Below, in pieces: positions 43,004-52,077 of a stretch of 56,907 nucleotides of DNA. Within the stretch, counting starts at the first letter, position 1, and every line of letters starts with the position of its first letter. The notes beneath the pieces are model-generated. The model saw only the letters and a program-made list of their open reading frames with translations. It did no database searches and was not told the DNA's origin. This DNA comes from an uncultured Saprospiraceae bacterium. GTDB taxonomy: Bacteria > Bacteroidota > Bacteroidia > Chitinophagales > Saprospiraceae. The stretch covers positions 1-56,907 of the forward strand of contig CALIAG010000104.1 in the NCBI GenBank assembly GCA_938041325.1. The letters are read 5' to 3'. The position numbers were made by a program, and so were the translations under genes.

Positions 43004-44020
43004 TTAACTTACTTTTGATAATCCTACAAGCTTGTTTTCAACTAAATAAGTAGCTATTTGTACAGCATTTGTTGCAGCTCCCTTTCTTAAATTATCTGCT
43101 ACAATCCACATGTTTAACGCATTTTCAGCAGAATCATCTCGTCTTATCCGACCAACAAAGACTTCATCTCTATCCTTTGAAAACAAAGGCATCGGGTAAT
43201 TGAATTTATCATTTTCATTCTGAACGATTATTCCTTCAGTATTCTTTAACAATTGCTTTACCTCTTCCACTTCATAAGCTTTCTTAAACTCAACGTTTAC
43301 AGATTCAGAATGTCCACCCTGAACTGGAACACGAACTGCAGTGGCTGTTATTTTTAAACTGTCATCGCCTAAAATTTTTCGTGTTTCATGCACCAGCTTC
43401 ATTTCTTCCTTTGTGTACTCATTGTCTAGAAAAACATCACAATGAGGGAGGCAATTATTAAAAATTGGGTGCTGATAAGCCATTTCTGATTCAGATAATG
43501 TTTTACCATCGCGTTCTGACTCAAATTGATGAACCGCTTTTACACCAGTTCCTGTTATAGATTGATACGTTGAAATAACCAAACGTTTGATACCATATGA
43601 AGTATGCAAAGGAGCAAGTGCCAAAACCATTTGTATGGTAGAGCAGTTCGGATTTGCTATGATTTTATCTTCTTCGGTTAATTCTGAAGCATTGATTTCA
43701 GGAACAATCAATTTTTTAGTAGGATCCATTCTCCAAGCAGAAGAATTATCAACTACAGTAGTTCCAACTTCCGCAAATTTTGGTGCCCATTCTTTTGAAA
43801 CAGAACCACCTGCAGAAAAGATCGCTATATCTGGCTTTGCAGCAACACCTGCTTCCATACTTATTATTGTATGACTTTTACCATCATATTCCACCTTTTT
43901 CCCTACAGATCGTGAAGAAGCTATTGGTAAAAATTCAGATATCGGAAAATTGTGCTCTTTAAGTACTTCGCACATTACGGTGCCTACTAACCCGGTGACA
44001 CCAACTACGGCTACTTTCAT
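43004..44020 (-). CDS. asd: Aspartate-semialdehyde dehydrogenase
   Basis: Reduces aspartyl-phosphate to aspartate semialdehyde, the branch to lysine/diaminopimelate, methionine and threonine. 338 residues from the ATG at 44020 (MKVAVVGVTGLVGTVMCEVL); the ATG at 44068 adds 16 residues before the nucleotide-binding fold. Catalytic cysteine in NPNCSTIQM and histidine in VPVQGGHSESV. A possible promoter at 44250 implies a long leader of about 225 bases. Confidence 0.96.
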   Translation of the reverse strand: MKVAVVGVTGLVGTVMCEVLKEHNFPISEFLPIASSRSVGKKVEYDGKSHTIISMEAGVAAKPDIAIFSAGGSVSKEWAPKFAEVGTTVVDNSSAWRMDPTKKLIVPEINASELTEEDKIIANPNCSTIQMVLALAPLHTSYGIKRLVISTYQSITGTGVKAVHQFESERDGKTLSESEMAYQHPIFNNCLPHCDVFLDNEYTKEEMKLVHETRKILGDDSLKITATAVRVPVQGGHSESVNVEFKKAYEVEEVKQLLKNTEGIIVQNENDKFNYPMPLFSKDRDEVFVGRIRRDDSAENALNMWIVADNLRKGAATNAVQIATYLVENKLVGLSKVS

Positions 44021-44249
44021 CTTTATTAATTTAAGATTTTGAAGAGGTTTAAAATGATCAGAGAGCATTTTCTTTTAGTCACCATTATATCGTAAAGCCA
44101 GTTAAAGGCCAGAAAAGATGAAAAGTGAAGAAAAAAGACTCATTTTATAGACAATTTCGAATCAAATTGCCCTAAAATTTTAAACAACTTCTTAATTAAG
44201 AATATAAAGTTTGGCTTTATCACAGGTTAAGTAAACGTGATTTGAATAG

Positions 44250-44257
44250 CAAAGATA
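44250..44257 (-). promoter_or_regulatory. Possible asd promoter box
   Basis: On the minus strand TATCTTTG (plus-strand CAAAGATA) matches TAnnTTTG. No good -33 box is visible. If used, the asd mRNA carries about 225 untranslated bases. Confidence 0.4.
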
Positions 44258-44278
44258 CATCCATTTCACAATTCTTAT

Positions 44279-44286
44279 TATTTTTG
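44279..44286 (+). promoter_or_regulatory. -7 box abutting the lamin-tail protein start
   Basis: TATTTTTG matches TAnnTTTG and ends 5 bases before the ATG at 44292, predicting a leaderless or nearly leaderless mRNA. No -33 box at usual spacing. Confidence 0.4.
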
Positions 44287-44291
44287 TTTAT

Positions 44292-47200
44292 ATGAATAAA
44301 CTACTTTTTCTACTAACAGCTAGCTTATTTCCCTTTTTTCTGAATGCTCAGTTAATTGAGAACTTCTCTGATGGAGATTTTTTAACTGATCCATTGTGGC
44401 AAGGAGATACCGATAATTTTCAAGTGAATGGGACTCTAGAACTTCAACTAAACGATGAAAATCCTGAATCTTCTAACAATTCGCAATTATTAACCTTAGC
44501 CAATACCGCTGATAACACCACTTGGGAATTTTTAGTTCGCCAAGAATTCAGTCCTTCCACCGGAAATTTTGCAAAAATATATCTTAAATCCGATTCTCCG
44601 GATCTTCTTGGAGATTTGAATGGTTATTTTGTTAAAGTTGGTGGGATCTCCGGAACTGATGATGCTATAGAATTGTACAAACAAAGCGGAAGTGTTGAAA
44701 GTCTTTTAATCAGCGGAACAGTCGCAGGTGTTGGAGCAGAACCTGCTCAAGCAAGAATCAGAGTAACGAGAGATATTAGTGGCAACTGGGAGCTATTCGC
44801 AGATTATTCATTGGGTACAAATTTTCAATCTGAGGGAACTGCGAATGATACAGAACACAATCTCGGTTCCTATTTTGGAATGACTTGCAGATATACGGCA
44901 ACGAGAAGTGATAAATTCTTTTTTGATGACATTTCAGTAGATCCGCTTTTTGAAGACAATATTGCTCCGTCTTTAGTTAGTGCTACTCCAATCAGCGCAA
45001 CTCAAGTCGATTTGCTTTTTGATGAACCAGTCCAAGGTGCAAACATTACCAATCCAACAAATTATTTGTTGAATAGTGTACAAACTATTCAATCGGCTAC
45101 TATTGATCCGATCAATGCTACAATCGTTCATTTGCAACTATCTACTCCATTGGTCAGCTTACAGAACTATGATTTACTCGTTACCCAAGCAGAGGATTTG
45201 GCTGGAAATTCAGCAAATAATTTAATGACTCAATTCCTTTTCATTGAAGCAGAGATTGCTCAAATGAATGACCTCATTATAAATGAAATCTTTGCAGACC
45301 CGAACCCTGCCGTTGGACTTCCAGAATTTGAATATATAGAAATTTACAATCGTTCTCAAAAGACAATTGATCTTTCACAATTACAGTTCGATGCTGGTTC
45401 CACTCCTGGTGTCTTGTCTGAATTCCTACTTCTCCCTGACGCCTATGCTATCATTTGTGACGACAGTAATATCGATACCTTTAGTATGTTTGGAGATGTT
45501 GTTTCCATGACTTCATTCCCTGCTTTGACCAATACGGCAGATGTGCTAACCGTTTCAAGAATATCTGATGGAGGATTAATAGATCAGGTATCCTATACGT
45601 CGGATTGGTACAAGGACGAAGCGAAAGATGATGGCGGTTGGAGTTTAGAATTGATTAATCCTGATTTAAATTGTAAAGGAATGGATATTTGGCAAGCCTC
45701 AAACAATCCACTTGGAGGAACACCAGGCAGTCAAAATTCTGTATTCAATAATACTCCTGACAATGTCGGCCCCGAACTAATTAGTGGATTAGTAATTTCT
45801 GAGAATGAATTAACCTTAACTTTTAATGAACCACTAGATCAAAACATTGATCTAGCCAACGCCTTCACAATCAGTCCAACAGTTGGTGCTATTATCAATG
45901 CAAATTTTATAGACAACGATCCAAATAACATCAGTATAACAGTCGGAGCACCTTTTTTCTCAGACGCTACGGAATACACCATCACAGCAAATAACTCATT
46001 AACCGATTGCATCGGCAATTCTATTGGTGCTTCAAATAACTTTGTATTCACCTTCTATCTCACAGAATCTCCTGACAGATACGATATTCTTATTAATGAA
46101 ATTTTTGCAGATCCTACGCCTTCGATTGGCTTACCTAGCCAAGAGTACATCGAATTATACAATAACAGTGATAAGGTTTTCAACTTAGAAGACTTTGTTA
46201 TCAGAGACCTTGGGTCTGACATTATCTTACCAACGTATATACTTCTTCCAGGTAAATATGTTGTGATTTATGAAACGGGAGGAGGTTCTTTCGAGTCCTA
46301 CAATGACACCTTGGCCCTAGACGATTTTATTGGTTTGGGAAATGAGTTTGATCTCTTAGAATTAGAAGATCCTCTTGGAAATTCAATCCATACTGTTTTA
46401 TACAATATTTTTTGGTACAACGACAACAGTAAGTCAGAAGGAGGATGGAGTTTAGAATTAATCAACCCTGAATCGCCTTGTACTTTTTCAGAAAACTGGA
46501 GTGCAAGCGAAAACGAAAATGGAGGTACACCCGGATTTAAAAACTCAATTTTTAATACAACCACTAGCCCGACCGTTTTAGATTTAGAACGAGTATTTCC
46601 CAATAACGAACAAACCTTAAGATTGTATTTCAATCAGACTGTAGATATTACGAATGCTGAAAATATTGATAACTATTCCGTAGATGGATTAACCATTCAA
46701 AATGCGACAGTAGAAGCTCCGTTTTTCAGTAGCGTATTAATCACTTTCACCGAACAAATTAGTCCTAATCAACTATATGAGATTGAGCTGCGAAATGGAA
46801 TAACTGATTGTATTGGCAATCCCATAGGTATATTCAATTCTGCAATGTTTCAATTACCCGAACAAGCAGAACCAAACGACATAAAAGTTAATGAAGTACT
46901 TTTTAACCCTGAAACTGGAGGCTTTGATTTTGTAGAATTTTTTAATACTTCAAGCAAGGCAATTAATTTGGCCGATTTATTTTTGGCAAGTAGGGATGAA
47001 GATAGTACCATCACTAGTGTAAAAGAAATCACAGGAAACTACTTATTGCTACCAGATGAATATGTTGTTTTGACTCCAAGTCCTACAGATATTAAAAATC
47101 GATATTTTGTTGAAAATCCTAGAGCGGTAATCGCTAATTCTTTACCGACATTGGGAAACAAAGAAGGGACCATAGTATTGTATAGAGCTGAGCTATTAGG

Positions 47201-47723
47201 AGCCTTAGTAATTGATGAATTGGCTTATGAAGAAGATTTCCACAACGCTTTACTTGACATTAAAGATGGAGTTTCTCTAGAGCGTATCGACCCACTAGCA
47301 ATAACTCAGGATAGATCCAATTGGCATTCTGCTTCAGAACAAGTTGGTTATGCGACTCCCAGCTATCTCAACTCGCAATTCAAAAGCAATCAAAATGCAG
47401 GTTTAGACATGATCTCCTTACCAAACGATGTTTTTTCTCCAGATGCTGATGGGTTTGATGACTTCCTATTTATCAATTATACTACAGAAAAAGCAGGTTT
47501 TCTAGCAAATATCAAAGTCTTCGATTCAAATGGAAGAGAAGTAAAAAGTCTCATAAATAATGAATTATTGGCCAATGAAGGGACTTTTAAATGGGATGGT
47601 GATAGAGAGGACGGCACAAAAGCAAGAATTGGGATTTATGTTTTATGGATTGAATTATTTCACCCAGATGGAGATATTTTTCAAGTAAAAGAAACTTGTG
47701 TTGTTGCTGGACAGTTAGAATAG
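44292..47723 (+). CDS. Secreted protein with three lamin-tail domains
   Basis: 1143 residues. Signal peptide (NKLLFLLTASLFPFFLNAQ), an N-terminal LamG-like sandwich (about 20-215), then three repeats. Each repeat is an SbsA/Big_5-type Ig-like domain (LDLLFDEPVQ-style, LTFNEPLDQ, LYFNQTVDI) followed by a lamin-tail domain (starting LIINEIFADPNP, ILINEIFADPTP and IKVNEVLFNPET). The C-terminus, from FSPDADGFDDFLFINY to VVAGQLE, is FlgD-like and similar to gliding-associated T9SS C-terminal domains. A cell-surface or extracellular structural role is likely; no catalytic domain was seen. Confidence 0.82.
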   Translation: MNKLLFLLTASLFPFFLNAQLIENFSDGDFLTDPLWQGDTDNFQVNGTLELQLNDENPESSNNSQLLTLANTADNTTWEFLVRQEFSPSTGNFAKIYLKSDSPDLLGDLNGYFVKVGGISGTDDAIELYKQSGSVESLLISGTVAGVGAEPAQARIRVTRDISGNWELFADYSLGTNFQSEGTANDTEHNLGSYFGMTCRYTATRSDKFFFDDISVDPLFEDNIAPSLVSATPISATQVDLLFDEPVQGANITNPTNYLLNSVQTIQSATIDPINATIVHLQLSTPLVSLQNYDLLVTQAEDLAGNSANNLMTQFLFIEAEIAQMNDLIINEIFADPNPAVGLPEFEYIEIYNRSQKTIDLSQLQFDAGSTPGVLSEFLLLPDAYAIICDDSNIDTFSMFGDVVSMTSFPALTNTADVLTVSRISDGGLIDQVSYTSDWYKDEAKDDGGWSLELINPDLNCKGMDIWQASNNPLGGTPGSQNSVFNNTPDNVGPELISGLVISENELTLTFNEPLDQNIDLANAFTISPTVGAIINANFIDNDPNNISITVGAPFFSDATEYTITANNSLTDCIGNSIGASNNFVFTFYLTESPDRYDILINEIFADPTPSIGLPSQEYIELYNNSDKVFNLEDFVIRDLGSDIILPTYILLPGKYVVIYETGGGSFESYNDTLALDDFIGLGNEFDLLELEDPLGNSIHTVLYNIFWYNDNSKSEGGWSLELINPESPCTFSENWSASENENGGTPGFKNSIFNTTTSPTVLDLERVFPNNEQTLRLYFNQTVDITNAENIDNYSVDGLTIQNATVEAPFFSSVLITFTEQISPNQLYEIELRNGITDCIGNPIGIFNSAMFQLPEQAEPNDIKVNEVLFNPETGGFDFVEFFNTSSKAINLADLFLASRDEDSTITSVKEITGNYLLLPDEYVVLTPSPTDIKNRYFVENPRAVIANSLPTLGNKEGTIVLYRAELLGALVIDELAYEEDFHNALLDIKDGVSLERIDPLAITQDRSNWHSASEQVGYATPSYLNSQFKSNQNAGLDMISLPNDVFSPDADGFDDFLFINYTTEKAGFLANIKVFDSNGREVKSLINNELLANEGTFKWDGDREDGTKARIGIYVLWIELFHPDGDIFQVKETCVVAGQLE

Positions 47724-47863
47724 TCCATCAATATATGTTACTTAACGTAATACATTCGTCTAAATAGTACGTCTCAAAGCCATAAACAAAATTCATATTA
47801 TATTATTTTCCTATATTTTTATGAAATTTTGAATTCAAGTTCGCAACTCAAATATTAATTCAA

Positions 47864-47871
47864 TATATTTG
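47864..47871 (+). promoter_or_regulatory. -7 promoter box
   Basis: TATATTTG matches TAnnTTTG and lies 17 bases before the ATG at 47888; predicted leader about 10 bases. Confidence 0.55.
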
Positions 47872-47887
47872 TGTTACCTCATAACCT

Positions 47888-48844
47888 ATGGTATCAAGAA
47901 TACTTAATTATAAATTTACCCAACTGGCACTAAGCACTCTCATAATCATGGGAGCTTTGTTTTGCATTTTTACGCCCAATTACTTTCTTTTTAAAATGGG
48001 TGCTAAATTCGCTGGTATAATAATGCTTGGCTATTTAGGCTTAGGATTTGTTTTCCTGATCGCTAACCAAACCAAGTTGATGTTTACAAGTCTAATTTGC
48101 TGTGCAGGGCTTTGTATATTTTTAAAAAACTCATCCAATTCAGCATTCCACCATCCAATTCAAACTTCTGAAGCCATTATAAAAGTCGCTCATTTTAATA
48201 TTTCTGCCTCTGATGAAGATTATGATGGTACAATTGACGTTATACTAAATACTGAAGCTGATTTGATTTCAATTCAAGAAGTAACGCCAGATTGGCACTA
48301 TCTACTTGAAGAAAAACTGAAAGAAAAATATCCATATTCGAATACAGTCGTAAGATTCGATCCTTTTGGAATAGCTGTATATTCAAAACTTCCATTTTCA
48401 AGCATTGATACTTTTTATCATGAAGAGATCCCAAATCTTATGGGAAGTATTCAAATTGGAGAATCAAATCAAGACTTTCATTTTATCAGTTCTCATACGA
48501 TGCCTCCACTATACAGTTCGGCTTATGATAATATGAAAAACCATATTTTAAAGATCGCCGAAAAAGCGCAAAGTGTATCCGCGCCGATTATGACATTCGG
48601 AGAATTAAATGCTCCACCTTGGTGGCAGGAAATTAAAGACCTGAGAGAAAAAGCAGGACTTCATGATAGCAGAAGAAGCGCGAGCTATGGTTTCTCTGAA
48701 ATATTTCAAAACCCCGTTGACTACATTTTTTATTCGAATCACTTCGAATGTGTTGGTTTCGAAAATATTAACGGCAACTCTTCAAGCCACTTAGGAATAA
48801 GCGGCACCTATCAATTCAACGCATTACCAAGCGATGTTGAGTAA
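47888..48844 (+). CDS. Membrane-anchored EEP-fold protein with altered active site
   Basis: 318 residues: three N-terminal transmembrane segments (about 10-80) and an endonuclease/exonuclease/phosphatase domain (about 97-310). The family residues are partly kept: HFNIS near the start, E131 (SIQEVTPDW), H203 (SSHTMPP) and D278 (PVDYIFYS). Two usual catalytic positions differ: the GDFN motif reads GELN (E239, N241) and the terminal DH pair reads SH (S300, H301). It may be a phosphodiesterase with altered chemistry or an inactive binder. Its last 11 bases overlap the next gene, dgkA, suggesting a link to lipid or undecaprenol metabolism. Confidence 0.82.
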   Translation: MVSRILNYKFTQLALSTLIIMGALFCIFTPNYFLFKMGAKFAGIIMLGYLGLGFVFLIANQTKLMFTSLICCAGLCIFLKNSSNSAFHHPIQTSEAIIKVAHFNISASDEDYDGTIDVILNTEADLISIQEVTPDWHYLLEEKLKEKYPYSNTVVRFDPFGIAVYSKLPFSSIDTFYHEEIPNLMGSIQIGESNQDFHFISSHTMPPLYSSAYDNMKNHILKIAEKAQSVSAPIMTFGELNAPPWWQEIKDLREKAGLHDSRRSASYGFSEIFQNPVDYIFYSNHFECVGFENINGNSSSHLGISGTYQFNALPSDVE

Positions 48845-49199
48845 AAGAATAGAAAGTTTTAAATATGCCTTTCAAGGAATTAAGTCCTTTTATCATTCCG
48901 AGCCAAATGTAAAAATCCATTTGTTTTTTGCCCTTATTGTTATAATAGGTGGATTGTTTTTCAATATCTCTACCACTGAATGGTGTCTCTCCATTGGATG
49001 CATTAGTGTCGTTTTAATGGCTGAAGCATTCAATACTGCATTAGAACACATTACCGATTTGGTCTCTCCTGGATACCACGACTTGGCTAAAAAAACAAAA
49101 GACGTAGCCGCTGGGGCTGTTTTAATCGCCGCTTTCGGATCTGCATTGATTGGTTTTCTTATTTTTCTTCCTAAGGTTTTAGCTTTACTTGAGTTTTAA
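48834..49199 (+). CDS. dgkA: Diacylglycerol/undecaprenol kinase family protein
   Basis: 121-residue small integral-membrane kinase of the DgkA family. Three transmembrane segments and the active-site signature EAFNTALEHITDL (64-76) with AKKTKDVAAGAVL following. Members from other phyla phosphorylate diacylglycerol or undecaprenol; the lipid used here is not decided by sequence. The start overlaps the end of the EEP-fold gene by 11 bases, so the two are translationally coupled. Confidence 0.92.
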   Translation: MLSKRIESFKYAFQGIKSFYHSEPNVKIHLFFALIVIIGGLFFNISTTEWCLSIGCISVVLMAEAFNTALEHITDLVSPGYHDLAKKTKDVAAGAVLIAAFGSALIGFLIFLPKVLALLEF

Positions 49200-49536
49200 A
49201 TCCTCTTTTGATTTCACATTTCAGACAACTTAATCTCTAAGACTCTTCGAAATTTCAAGCATTCAGGTCTTTCTAACTATTTAATTCCGTTTTATTCAAA
49301 ATAATATCTGTCAGCAAAAACCTCAAAAGCAATTTTCTCAACATCCCCACACTTTTTGATATCTTTTTACAAAGTTTGATTATTCAACATATGTATCAAA
49401 TAAATCTAAGCTCAATTCGTTTGATGGAAAAAGAGGCACAGAATTAGTATTATTAGAATACTAGAGCTACAACCACCTTTCGAATTACGATAGAAACATT
49501 ACAAAAAAAGAGAGAATTATTTTGTCAAACGACAAT

Positions 49537-49557
49537 GGATGAATCTAGAATTCATCC
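49537..49557. promoter_or_regulatory. Operator-like inverted repeat
   Basis: GGATGAAT and ATTCATCC, perfect 8-bp arms with a 5-base gap, lie 4 bases upstream of the -7 box and occupy the promoter spacer. This is a usual position for a repressor site. Confidence 0.45.
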
Positions 49558-49561
49558 CGAA

Positions 49562-49569
49562 TACCTTTG
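49562..49569 (+). promoter_or_regulatory. -7 promoter box for DUF5723 gene
   Basis: TACCTTTG matches TAnnTTTG 27 bases before the ATG at 49597. The -33 box is weak. Confidence 0.55.
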
Positions 49570-49596
49570 CAGTTCTATCAATAAAATGTCATATCA

Positions 49597-51048
49597 ATGA
49601 GTATTTTACTAAAACACAAGTTTCTTTTTTTGATGCTTTTCATCGGTTTGGGCCAAGGAATTTGTCAAGAGCAAATTGGGCTTCGCACCGAAAATTATTC
49701 AGGTGTCAATAGCATGCTACTTAATCCGGCGAATAACTTAACAGGAAAGTTCGCCTGGGATATCAACCTCGCTTCTGCCGCTTTGTTTTTTGACAACAGG
49801 TATGCGTATGCCAGAAATACCAATGTTCTAAACTTCATAAAAAGAAGCGATGACTTAGCTTTGATTACAGATTTTGATAATGAATCTCAAATAGGTCCAA
49901 ATGATTTAGTAATTGACTTTTTTGGAGGAGAAGGTAAAAAGAACGCTTTTTTAGATACAAAGATCATGGGGCCTTCCTTCATGATTAAAACAAATACTGG
50001 CCATACTTTCGGCCTCTTCACTAATTTCAGGACTGCCTTTTCCGCACCTGCTTTGCCTTTTCAAACTTCTTATCCATATTTGGAAAGTCGATCTATCAAT
50101 GAAAACTTCGCAATGCCTGAGTTTTCCCTAGCAGGAATGGCTTGGGCTGAATACGGATTAAATTATGGAATCAGCTTTCCTACTTCAACTGGAACATTTG
50201 GAATTGGTGTGAACTTAAAAATTCTTCAAGGATATGAAGGTTTTTATCTTAGAAACAATCAAGCTATTACAGTAACTCAATTACCAGGGGATACTGTTGA
50301 TTTTAGTGGCGCATTTATTGACTTCGGATACACAAATTCCAATATAGACGGAGCAAATTTCAATTTGAACAAGGGTGGTTTTGGAGCAGGTATGGATATA
50401 GGAGCGGTATTTACAGTCGATGGATATGGTGATGATGATTATCAATTCAAATTGGGAGTATCTATTCTCGATATTGGAAAAGTTAATTTTAATAATAACT
50501 CGGAAGTACGGTCTTTTCAAATTGGAGATATGGTTTCTGTCCCTTCAAATGACTTTGATTCCGCTAATGGAACCGATGAATTTTTTGAAATATTGGACGA
50601 GACACTTTTAGGCCCTGGCAACAGTTCACTTGCTGCTGGGAATTTTGGATTATGGCTTCCTGCAGCTTTAAGTATTCAAGCAGATTATGCTGTAACGAAG
50701 AATTTTTATGTGAATGGTTTAGTTGTTCAACCCATTCCATTCTCTAAATTAATGTTACAAAGAGCCAGTACTTTTGCCCTTTCTCCAAGATTTGAACATC
50801 GTTGGTTTAGCGCTTCATTACCTTTCGTAGTGCACAATTGGCAAGATTTTAGAATTGGTAGTAGTGTAAGATTAGCATTCATAACTTTAGGAACAGACAA
50901 TCTCACCAGCATAATCTCAAAAGGAAACTTTACAGGTTCAGATATATACATAGCCGTGAAATTAAACCCGTTCAATCTTAACTTCGGAGGAGGAAATACC
51001 TCTGGTTGGGACAAAGGCGGTAAAAAGACAAAATGTTATCAGTTTTAA
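49597..51048 (+). CDS. DUF5723-type outer-membrane beta-barrel protein
   Basis: 483 residues. A signal peptide (HKFLFLMLFIGLGQGICQ) is followed by a beta-rich barrel-like protein with the opening IGLRTENYSGVNSMLLNPAN, which I associate with DUF5723. Later segments (MKLKILQGYEGFYL-like strands, RFEHRWFSASLPF, YIAVKLNPFNLNF) alternate as outer-membrane strands do. Function unknown; an outer-membrane location is inferred. The next gene is 93 bases downstream with its own promoter box. Confidence 0.78.
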   Translation: MSILLKHKFLFLMLFIGLGQGICQEQIGLRTENYSGVNSMLLNPANNLTGKFAWDINLASAALFFDNRYAYARNTNVLNFIKRSDDLALITDFDNESQIGPNDLVIDFFGGEGKKNAFLDTKIMGPSFMIKTNTGHTFGLFTNFRTAFSAPALPFQTSYPYLESRSINENFAMPEFSLAGMAWAEYGLNYGISFPTSTGTFGIGVNLKILQGYEGFYLRNNQAITVTQLPGDTVDFSGAFIDFGYTNSNIDGANFNLNKGGFGAGMDIGAVFTVDGYGDDDYQFKLGVSILDIGKVNFNNNSEVRSFQIGDMVSVPSNDFDSANGTDEFFEILDETLLGPGNSSLAAGNFGLWLPAALSIQADYAVTKNFYVNGLVVQPIPFSKLMLQRASTFALSPRFEHRWFSASLPFVVHNWQDFRIGSSVRLAFITLGTDNLTSIISKGNFTGSDIYIAVKLNPFNLNFGGGNTSGWDKGGKKTKCYQF

Positions 51049-51129
51049 AAAACATCAAAACAGAGAATGTCTCAGTTTTGAATGTCACAAAAACCATTAA
51101 CAGTCTACAATTTGATTCACAATCTAACT

Positions 51130-51137
51130 TAGATTTG
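51130..51137 (+). promoter_or_regulatory. -7 box abutting the start codon
   Basis: TAGATTTG matches TAnnTTTG and ends 4 bases before the ATG at 51142, with TTTG at 51111-51114 (15-base spacer, slightly short). Predicts a leaderless mRNA. Confidence 0.45.
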
Positions 51138-51141
51138 TAAC

Positions 51142-51993
51142 ATGCAAAAGATCATATTCCATAACAAGTATTTAGTCCAGTTGAAAGCAGTAGGCTTTCT
51201 ACTATTGGCCTGTTTATTTGTGGGTGCGGATTTGAATGCTCAAAGCCCCAAAGCAAGGTTCGTCAGTAATTCGACGACTTCGGTAACAGCTCGCGAAGAA
51301 CTTCCCAAAATGTTGTCTCGAAAATTTCGAAGAGATGCAGCCAGGTTAGCACTTCGACTAGAAGCAAAAAACGAAGATTTAAGATTTCAAAATATCGTTA
51401 TTCCACAAGAAAACGTGGAAATGATTTTTTCAATACTTACGAACATTTATTTAGAAAGTGAGACTGCACAATCAATATCGAAATGTAATGTGCATACCTT
51501 TCCCAATCCTTCAATAGATCATTTAGTTTTGATTTTTGATAGAGATGTTGATTGGGCTGCTCCATTGCAAGACGGAATCAATGAAACAGAAAGTGATGAC
51601 ATAAACGATTTAATTGATGATTATGATTTGATAATTGATAAGCATGTACAATGGAATGAAACGGAAGATGCGATCACAATCAGATCTAAAGAACCATTAA
51701 ACATGTCTGCTCTAGCTAACGAGTTCTATAATATCGAAGGTGTTACTTCGATAGACTTAGGCGTACCTAAGATCGGTGGTAACGATATCAATGTTAGTAG
51801 GATTAGTGATGGCTGGGAAGTCGAATACACCTTAAAATTTGGTTCTTTTATCAAAGACAAAGGGAAAAAACACAATTGGACTTATAAAGCCATGGACGAT
51901 GGAACAATCAAATTCATTTCAGAAGAAGGAGATCCTATTCCTGAATGGATGAGATGCCATTTCGAAACGTTACAATTTGCCAGCAAAGGCTAA
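51142..51993 (+). CDS. Secreted hypothetical protein
   Basis: 283 residues, not recognised. An N-terminal hydrophobic signal (VGFLLLACLFVGADLNAQ) predicts export. The mature part is mixed alpha/beta, with an acidic patch (NETESDDINDLIDDYD), a charged helix (SRKFRRDAARLALRLEAKNED) and a C-terminal beta region (WEVEYTLKFGSFIKDKGKKHNW). No lipobox, sorting domain or catalytic motif. Flanked by its own promoter box and a strong terminator, so likely monocistronic. Confidence 0.72.
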   Translation: MQKIIFHNKYLVQLKAVGFLLLACLFVGADLNAQSPKARFVSNSTTSVTAREELPKMLSRKFRRDAARLALRLEAKNEDLRFQNIVIPQENVEMIFSILTNIYLESETAQSISKCNVHTFPNPSIDHLVLIFDRDVDWAAPLQDGINETESDDINDLIDDYDLIIDKHVQWNETEDAITIRSKEPLNMSALANEFYNIEGVTSIDLGVPKIGGNDINVSRISDGWEVEYTLKFGSFIKDKGKKHNWTYKAMDDGTIKFISEEGDPIPEWMRCHFETLQFASKG

Positions 51994-52020
51994 AAAATAT
52001 AAAGAGAGAGTTTGAACAAG

Positions 52021-52056
52021 AAAGTTTAGTTGAGTAATCAGCTAAACTTTTTTTTT
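52021..52056 (+). terminator. Terminator overlapping the next promoter
   Basis: A 13-bp stem (52021-52033 with 52038-52050, one wobble pair), loop GTAA, and a run of T from 52048. The T run ends inside the next gene's -7 box. Confidence 0.88.
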
Positions 52057-52063
52057 ATTTTTG
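52056..52063 (+). promoter_or_regulatory. -7 promoter box for elaA
   Basis: TATTTTTG matches TAnnTTTG, sharing its first base with the terminator T run. A TTG at 52030-52032 is 23 bases upstream. Predicted leader about 8 bases to the ATG at 52078. Confidence 0.5.
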
Positions 52064-52077
52064 TCTAAACTTATTCT

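Larger units (their letters stand above)
49200..49596. other. Intergenic region before DUF5723 gene
   Basis: 397 AT-rich bases. The last 60 hold a promoter box (49562-49569) and an inverted repeat (49537-49557). No terminator for dgkA and no RNA gene was recognised in the remainder. Confidence 0.5.
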
